Origin: Heterocephalus glaber
Lineage: Eukaryota > Chordata > Mammalia > Rodentia > Bathyergidae
NCBI RefSeq assembly: GCF_000247695.1
Contig: NW_004624880.1
Location: 3,547,729-3,611,728 of the forward strand
Direction: 5' to 3'
Length of the DNA stretch: 64,000 bases
Shown here: positions 63,824-64,000 of the stretch, piece by piece
Numbering within the stretch: the stretch's first letter is position 1
Layout: each line of letters starts with the position of its first letter
Notes under the pieces: model-generated
What the model was told of the DNA's origin: nothing
Databases searched by the model: none
The model's input: only the letters and a program-made list of their open reading frames with translations
Translations under genes and position numbers: made by a program

Positions 63824-63986
63824 TCTGGCTCTCTCAAGTCTGCCTAGGCTGAGGCTCTTAATACCTACGGCAATTGGCCTCATCCTCACCATCTTGACAA
63901 TCCTGATGGCCGTCACAGCGCTTCCAGTTGGGGATGCACTTCTTTGGTTGGTGGCACTCAAATTCAAATCGGTCACATCTCCCAAG
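36111..63986 (-). CDS. SORL1: SORL1 (SorLA/LR11), 3' part of gene, exons 32-48
   Basis: Sortilin-related receptor, a type I membrane protein of the VPS10 family that sorts APP, lipoprotein lipase and other cargo between Golgi, endosomes and plasma membrane. Seventeen coding exons on the minus strand join in frame to 747 codons plus TGA: CR10, CR11, six FN3 domains, one transmembrane helix and a short tail. The tail carries FANSHY (retromer/VPS26 binding), an acidic cluster and the C-terminal DDVPMVIA (GGA binding), which are diagnostic of SORL1. The coding sum fits residues 1468-2214 of the 2214-residue human protein with no net indel. The VPS10 domain, YWTD propeller and CR1-9 lie beyond the right window edge. 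No internal stop or frameshift was seen in any exon, so the gene looks intact. Exon numbers assume the human 48-exon structure. Confidence 0.97.
36437..36523 (+). mobile_element. Young ID-type SINE with 15-bp target duplication, SORL1 intron 47
   Basis: GGGCCAGGGATTTAGCTCAG, GTGGTGACGCCACCTGCC, TCGCAAGTGCAAGGTCCCGA, GTTTGATCCCCGGTAAC, then A17-18. AAAACTTGCAAGAAG is perfect on both sides (36422-36436 and 36524-36538). Antisense to SORL1. Confidence 0.92.
37603..37627 (+). repeat. G-rich tract beside exon 47 donor
   Basis: Four G runs of 4, 2, 6 and 10 split by single C residues lie 41 nt past the exon 47 donor (37668). Fits a G-quadruplex on the plus strand. The SORL1 transcript has the C-rich complement. 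Confidence 0.7.
37669..37881 (-). CDS. SORL1: SORL1 exon 47: transmembrane helix and most of cytosolic tail
   Basis: Encodes about residues 2122-2192. A short variable stalk ([14 protein letters not shown]) leads to the single transmembrane helix ([17 protein letters not shown]), a stop-transfer cluster KHRR and the tail segment [18 protein letters not shown] then SSGDDLG. FANSHY is the retromer binding motif and lies in the released intracellular domain. The exon is 213 nt, acceptor GCCTCAACAG, donor GTAAGT at 37668-37663. The stalk differs clearly from human (GADASATQAARSTD) while the helix and tail are almost unchanged. Human has SS where this has NS after FANSHY. Confidence 0.98.
37882..39928. 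other. SORL1: SORL1 intron 46
   Basis: Bounded by donor GTAAGT (39928) and acceptor ACAG (37882). I could not name a repeat in it. The frame at 38531-39023 overlaps in two plus-strand frames and is unsupported. Confidence 0.6.
39929..40121 (-). CDS. SORL1: SORL1 exon 46: FN3 domain 6 and juxtamembrane linker
   Basis: Encodes about residues 2058-2121: [54 protein letters not shown] and [10 protein letters not shown]. The FN3-6 tyrosine corner ([11 protein letters not shown]) and a cysteine pair (RC, IC) are visible, with sequons NIT, NTT and NYT. The exon is 193 nt, acceptor TTGTTTCAG, donor GTAAGT after TCT A. The split codon is completed by GT of exon 47 (Ser). Confidence 0.97.
40122..42510. 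other. SORL1: SORL1 intron 45, with old L1-like remnant
   Basis: About 41160-41560 resembles an ancient L1M-type 3' segment (TAAAATCCTAGAATTGCTGA, AATCAAGAAGTATAAAC and CCCAAAGGTTGAGCCAATTT). The remainder holds no named element. The frame at 40325-40724 exists on both strands and is not coding. Confidence 0.5.
42511..42617 (-). CDS. SORL1: SORL1 exon 45: end of FN3 domain 5, start of FN3 domain 6
   Basis: Encodes about residues 2022-2057: [18 protein letters not shown] and [17 protein letters not shown]. The ALKI..HVLLFW pattern is the first sheet of FN3-6. The exon is 107 nt, starts after GATTTCCAG and ends AGC AGA at donor GTAAGT (42510-42505), phase 0. Contains a sequon NES. It lacks an ATG and is short, so it stands out only through its match to SORL1 and its flanking splice signals. 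Confidence 0.95.
42618..43431. other. SORL1: SORL1 intron 44
   Basis: 814 bp, with no repeat or RNA recognised. Confidence 0.6.
43432..43606 (-). CDS. SORL1: SORL1 exon 44: middle of FN3 domain 5
   Basis: Encodes about residues 1964-2021: [54 protein letters not shown] and KITT. The exon is 175 nt, acceptor TGGTCTTAG, donor GTGAGC after ACA G. Sequons NST and NMS are present, and [13 protein letters not shown] is the FN3 tyrosine-corner region. It was read directly by reverse complementing the region, and no stop occurs. Confidence 0.95.
43702..44000. mobile_element. Tc1/mariner-Tigger-type MITE with terminal inverted repeats, SORL1 intron 43
   Basis: Left end TATAGTCATGCCTCTTTATC pairs with the right end AAAGGGCCAACTATA (read in reverse: TATAGTTGGCCCTTTGTATC). 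Internal blocks AATACAATGTAAATGCTATG and TAGGGAATAATGACAAGAAA match a widespread mammalian non-autonomous Tigger-type element. Its TA flanks are consistent with TA target use. Confidence 0.65.
44558..44777. mobile_element. hAT-Charlie-type MITE, SORL1 intron 43
   Basis: Left CAGGGACCAGCAAACATTCT and right end TTTTTTGATGACCTCTG (reverse CAGAGGTCATCAAAAAA) are imperfect inverted repeats. Inside are TATTTTAGGCTTCAATGGCC, TTCCAATAAAATTTTATTTA and GGCCAGATTTGGCCTACAGG, the hallmark blocks of this MER-class element. No clear 8-bp duplication remains. Confidence 0.65.
45038..45202 (-). CDS. SORL1: SORL1 exon 43: end of FN3 domain 4, start of FN3 domain 5
   Basis: Encodes about residues 1909-1963: [18 protein letters not shown] finishes FN3-4. 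[17 protein letters not shown] and [14 protein letters not shown] begin FN3-5 with its core tryptophan. 55 codons in phase 0, acceptor GACCCTAG, donor GTGAGC. The extension of the open frame past the donor into intron sequence is not coding. Confidence 0.96.
45413..45494 (+). repeat. Decayed ID-type SINE, SORL1 intron 42
   Basis: GAGGCTGAGGATATAGCTTA has a damaged A box. ATGCTCTGGGTTCAATCCCC, then AGTGCTGTC, keeps the B box. Old copy. Confidence 0.6.
45550..45900 (-). repeat. Ancient L1M-like segment, SORL1 intron 42
   Basis: TGGATGGCTGCCCTGTATTC, CATTTCATGAACACATCATA, GAGAGGCATTTAAGTTATTT and ATAAGTAATAATGGATCACA follow the order of an old L1 3' region. Orientation is tentative. Confidence 0.4.
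45915..46045 (-). repeat. Reversed L1 3' end, SORL1 intron 42
   Basis: TTTTTATTTTATTGGTACAT, then TTTAGGTATACAATATAATT and CATTCATCATTGGAAATT, are the reverse complement of the tail block in the copies at 31370 and 59211. Same strand as SORL1. Confidence 0.6.
46198..46317 (-). CDS. SORL1: SORL1 exon 42: middle of FN3 domain 4
   Basis: Encodes about residues 1869-1908: [18 protein letters not shown], then [18 protein letters not shown] and YLFL. Exactly 40 codons, phase 0 at both ends, acceptor TTTACCAG and donor GTAAGT at 46197-46192. Includes a sequon NKT. The frame carries on from exon 41 without loss. Confidence 0.96.
46490..46665 (+). pseudogene. Second mariner transposase fossil, SORL1 intron 41
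   Basis: Two shifted plus-strand frames are needed. One gives [20 protein letters not shown] and then [15 protein letters not shown], the other [24 protein letters not shown] is almost the same as [11 protein letters not shown] in the copy near 25840, so both belong to one mariner family. At least one frameshift and a missing C-terminal tail show it is dead. Antisense to SORL1. Confidence 0.6.
46830..47014 (-). CDS. SORL1: SORL1 exon 41: end of FN3 domain 3, start of FN3 domain 4
   Basis: Encodes about residues 1807-1868: [18 protein letters not shown] closes FN3-3 with the tyrosine corner. Then [19 protein letters not shown] and [10 protein letters not shown] open FN3-4. The exon is 185 nt, acceptor TTTTCACAG, donor GTGAGT after GTG (phase 0). 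Sequons NLT and NQT are present. One difference stands out: human GVRPPAP is GVCPPAP here, adding an unpaired cysteine in the linker between FN3 domains. Confidence 0.96.
47790..47965 (+). repeat. MIR SINE remnant
   Basis: AATGCTCTGTTTCCTTGTTT, GTAAGATGGAGAAAAATAAC, GTTGCAAGGATTAAAAAAGA and AAAGTGCCTGGCATAATGCG are the MIR 3' half. Confidence 0.65.
48310..48350. repeat. (AAT)n microsatellite
   Basis: About ten AAT units, slightly interrupted. Confidence 0.9.
49002..49098 (-). CDS. SORL1: SORL1 exon 40: middle of FN3 domain 3
   Basis: Encodes about residues 1775-1806: [18 protein letters not shown], then [14 protein letters not shown]. The exon is 97 nt, and short enough to be missed by a simple open-frame scan. 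It begins in phase 0 after TTCTTGGTAG and ends AAA G before donor GTAACA. The partial codon G joins TT of exon 41 to give Val. The human counterpart reads ERRTLNFRGSILSHK, so the match is unambiguous. Confidence 0.95.
49099..50410. other. SORL1: SORL1 intron 39
   Basis: Besides the SINE at 49285-49367, 49560-50160 is an unassigned stretch with two plus-strand open frames (73 and 103 codons) that match nothing I know. No splice or promoter support. Confidence 0.45.
49285..49367 (+). mobile_element. Older ID-type SINE, SORL1 intron 39
   Basis: GGGCCAGGGATGTTGCTCAA, TGGTAGAGCACTTTAGCATG, TGAGGCCCTGGGTTTGAGCC. It keeps the general GGTAGAGCACTT core, unlike the TTCTGCCGCC copies. A flanking repeat AATAACATTTAG/AATAATATTTAG (49273-49284, 49368-49379) has one mismatch. 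Confidence 0.8.
50411..50493 (-). CDS. SORL1: SORL1 exon 39: start of FN3 domain 3
   Basis: Encodes about residues 1747-1774: [18 protein letters not shown], then TLTMDGDIK. Starts FN3-3 with the Pro-rich linker. The exon is 83 nt, with acceptor GTTTTTAG and a donor GTAATG directly after AAG (phase 0). Two positions in the SYDENSLSF stretch and two in TMDGDIK differ from human (SYGENYLSF, TMESDIK). Confidence 0.95.
50890..51095 (+). repeat. MIR SINE
   Basis: GAAAGCACAGCCTCTGGAGT, CAGGCAAACTTGAGTTCAAA and GCTGTGTAACCTGGGGCAAC. Confidence 0.7.
52605..52735 (+). repeat. MIR SINE
   Basis: GTGTAGCACAATGGTTAAAA, GAACAGGCTTCAGAGTCAGG and GTGCCCTGGGACAAGTGACA match the MIR 5' half. Confidence 0.7.
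53172..53244 (-). CDS. SORL1: SORL1 exon 38: end of FN3 domain 2
   Basis: Encodes about residues 1723-1746: [18 protein letters not shown], then TTIKGK. It closes FN3-2 with the final strands and contains a sequon NWS. Only 73 nt, phase 0 start after TTGAAAAG, ending GGA AAA G before donor GTAAAT. The donor is a weaker match than its neighbours, which use GTAAGT or GTGAGT. Exon 39 supplies TG to make Val. Confidence 0.95.
53245..54006. other. SORL1: SORL1 intron 37
   Basis: 762 bp. A short AGGTAGGTGCAAAAGTATTG at 53766 recalls mariner MITE ends but is too short to call. No RNA gene seen. Confidence 0.5.
54007..54111 (-). CDS. SORL1: SORL1 exon 37: middle of FN3 domain 2
   Basis: Encodes about residues 1688-1722: [19 protein letters not shown], then [16 protein letters not shown]. 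Exactly 35 codons, phase 0 at both ends. Acceptor is TACTTTAG, donor GTGAGT at 54006-54001. It carries a sequon NAT and the FN3 tyrosine corner motif [10 protein letters not shown] completed by exon 38. No plus-strand open frame here is real. Confidence 0.95.
54322..54434 (-). CDS. SORL1: SORL1 exon 36: start of FN3 domain 2
   Basis: Encodes about residues 1650-1687: [17 protein letters not shown], then [20 protein letters not shown]. The PDAPRNL opening and the W..P core are typical FN3 strand A and B features. The exon is 113 nt and ends ATT exactly before donor GTAAGT, in phase 0. Exon 37 then opens with a Val codon (GTA). Relative to human, a Pro, an Ala and a Thr in the loop are replaced (His, Thr, Ala), all conservative for an FN3 surface loop. 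Confidence 0.96.
54490..56100 (+). mobile_element. Truncated L1 (ORF2 3' part), antisense in SORL1 intron 35
   Basis: Reads in the order of the L1 ORF2 C-terminal region: [20 protein letters not shown] and a following [10 protein letters not shown], then GGAACCATAAAAGACTCC, CAGTATGGTACTGGTATAAA, TTAGGGAAATGCAAATTAAA and GTTAGAATAGCAATTATC. Stops and frameshifts break it, and a young ID SINE sits inside at 55339-55421. It is on the strand opposite to SORL1 and fills most of a 1.9-kb intron between FN3 exons. Confidence 0.8.
55339..55421 (+). mobile_element. Young ID-type SINE nested in L1, 13-bp target duplication
   Basis: GGCCAGGGATTTAGCTCAGT, GGTTTTGCCGCCTGCCTTGC, AAGTGCAAGGTCCCGCGT, TTGATCCCTGGTGCC and A8. 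TTACAGACTACAA occurs at 55326-55338 and 55422-55434. The clean duplication shows an insertion later than the L1. Confidence 0.93.
56372..56541 (-). CDS. SORL1: SORL1 exon 35: second half of FN3 domain 1
   Basis: Encodes about residues 1593-1649: [17 protein letters not shown], then [15 protein letters not shown], the FN3 tyrosine corner, and ending in RTPEG. It contains a sequon NKT. The exon is 170 nt, starts after TTTTGGTCAG and ends GGA T before donor GTAAGT (56371-56366). Exon 36 supplies TG to make Leu. Human reads VQVQC where this has VQIQC. Confidence 0.97.
56692..56818 (-). CDS. SORL1: SORL1 exon 34: first half of FN3 domain 1
   Basis: Encodes about residues 1551-1592, opening [13 protein letters not shown], followed by the FN3 B and C strands ([19 protein letters not shown]). 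The conserved FN3 tryptophan is in LTWMRP. The exon is 127 nt, with acceptor TTCTTTAG and a donor GTGGGT after TAC TAC AG. The split Arg codon (AG then A) is finished by exon 35 across an intron of only 150 bp. Confidence 0.96.
56819..57418. other. SORL1: SORL1 intron 33
   Basis: 600 bp, nothing named. The plus-strand frame 57007-57648 crosses exon 33 in antisense and is a shadow. Confidence 0.6.
57419..57550 (-). CDS. SORL1: SORL1 exon 33: complement-type repeat CR11
   Basis: Encodes about residues 1507-1550, the last LDLR class A repeat before the FN3 block. Six cysteines are visible ([31 protein letters not shown]), with the calcium-binding signature DCSDESDE intact. The exon is 132 nt, starts in phase 1 after acceptor TTCCAG and ends AGT G before donor GTGAGT (57418-57413). 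The leftover G joins AT of the next exon to make Asp. The longest open frames overlapping it on the plus strand are antisense shadows. Compared with human, FQC reads FKC. Confidence 0.96.
57770..57965 (+). repeat. MIR SINE remnant
   Basis: TGTAAGCTCTAGAGTCAAAC, TGAGCTTGAGGAAGCTCCTT, TTAAAACTGGGGTGACAATT and CTGGCAGGTGTCAACAAAT. Confidence 0.6.
58140..58476. mobile_element. Tc1/mariner-type MITE with terminal inverted repeats, SORL1 intron 32
   Basis: Left TATGGTGGACCCTTGACTTA and right AACTTGAGGGTCACTGTA (reverse TACAGTGACCCTCAAGTT) match as imperfect inverted repeats, with TA at both borders. Both subterminal regions have TTACGAACT/CATAACTTGA-like symmetry. It is 337 bp and carries no transposase. 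Confidence 0.65.
59211..59425 (+). mobile_element. L1 3' UTR end, SORL1 intron 32
   Basis: GGAAACAAAGTCTTTGTAAA, GGGAAGGGTGGAGGTGGTGA, CCCAATGATAAATATAAGCA, GTATACCTAAAATGTACCAA and AAAAGAATTT then A19. Closest relative is 31370-31620. Antisense to SORL1. Confidence 0.75.
61893..62030 (+). mobile_element. 7SL-derived SINE (B1/proto-B1 monomer), SORL1 intron 32
   Basis: AAGGTGGTGTGCACCTGTAG, TCCCAACTACTCAGCC, TGAGGATCACTGGAGCCC, GGCCACCCTGGGTAACACAG, then an A-rich tail. Shares the Alu/B1 left-arm order with the 7SL RNA B box region. Confidence 0.75.
62583..62674 (-). mobile_element. Young ID-type SINE, SORL1 intron 32
   Basis: T-rich start (A tail reversed), GGTACTGGGGATTGAACTTG, CTTGCAAGGCAGGCGGCAGA and ACCACTGAGCTAAATCCCTG, the reverse of the TTCTGCCGCCTGCC subfamily. 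TCACTTAGGAATT flanks it (62570-62582 and 62675-62687). Sense to SORL1. Confidence 0.92.
63762..63821. repeat. (TC)n(CA)22 microsatellite near exon 32 donor
   Basis: CTCTCTCTCTCTCTCC then 22 CA units up to 63821. On the SORL1 transcript it reads (UG)22 followed by (AG)n, starting 48 nt after the exon 32 end. Confidence 0.95.
63869..63986 (-). CDS. SORL1: SORL1 exon 32: complement-type repeat CR10
   Basis: Encodes about residues 1468-1506, a single LDLR class A domain with six cysteines ([28 protein letters not shown]) and the acidic calcium-cage stretch [15 protein letters not shown] domains bind cargo such as APP. The exon ends TGC C with donor GTAGGT at 63868-63863, and the split C joins CC of the next exon to give Pro. 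The acceptor is taken as the pyrimidine-rich CCCACCCAG at 63987 and above, giving a phase-0 start at CTTGGGAGA. This lies only 14 bases from the window edge, so the start is less sure than the others. The usual GRDE of human reads GEDE here. Confidence 0.92.
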
Positions 63987-64000
63987 CTGGGTGGGAGTGG

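Larger units (their letters stand above)
57551..63868. other. SORL1: SORL1 intron 32 (6.3 kb)
   Basis: Largest intron in the window. Holds the elements listed separately. The stretches 58480-59210, 59430-61890 and 62690-63760 show no named repeat and no exon. Plus-strand frames at 63002-63452 have no support. Confidence 0.6.

Noticed and set aside
1..64000. Operon, CRISPR array, phage or other prokaryote-type system
   Set aside because: All signals are mammalian: spliced exons, SINEs, LINEs. No regular spaced repeat array or gene cluster is present.

Overview
The window is vertebrate nuclear DNA, mammalian and most likely from a rodent. Spliced exons with GT/AG borders sit in long introns, and L2, MIR, MER5A-type and L1 fossils are scattered throughout. 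The rodent signal is a set of tRNA-derived ID-type SINEs (A box TTAGCTCAGTGG), a B1-dID-like dimer, a 7SL-derived monomer and MaLR LTRs ending in the rodent pattern. The ID copies do not look like the mouse/rat form, so a non-murid rodent is my best guess. The species cannot be fixed from this sequence alone. || One protein-coding gene can be supported: the 3' part of SORL1 (SorLA/LR11, sortilin-related receptor) on the minus strand. Seventeen exons (32 to 48 on the human 48-exon numbering) run from 63986 down to the stop codon at 36113-36111. Their coding parts sum to 2244 nt (747 codons plus stop). Counting back from a 2214-residue human protein, the first exon starts at about residue 1468. 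They encode, in order, the last two complement-type (LDLR class A) repeats, six fibronectin type III domains, the transmembrane helix and the cytosolic tail with the FANSHY and DDVPMVIA sorting motifs. Every junction I checked keeps the frame and has a GT donor and AG acceptor. A 3' UTR of about 4 kb probably ends near 32080, just past an AATAAA at 32104-32099. || Layout: 1-400 is a G+C-rich tandem repeat with a two-unit higher-order period. 400-32070 is gene-poor sequence downstream of SORL1. It holds two CpG-rich patches (about 2330-2960 and 19050-19300), a 100-N assembly gap at 19678-19777 abutting a 19-G run, and many old repeats. 32080-36110 is the 3' UTR. 36111-64000 is SORL1 exons and introns. 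The introns hold young ID SINEs with perfect target-site duplications, an antisense L1 with a nested SINE, mariner and hAT fossils, and a long (CA)n/(TC)n tract 48 nt past the exon 32 donor. || The exons act together as one transcript for a type I membrane sorting receptor that moves APP and other cargo between Golgi, endosomes and the cell surface. I saw no tRNA, rRNA, CRISPR array or bacterial-type system. The most unusual items are the SINE subfamily, the higher-order minisatellite and the paired mariner fossils.
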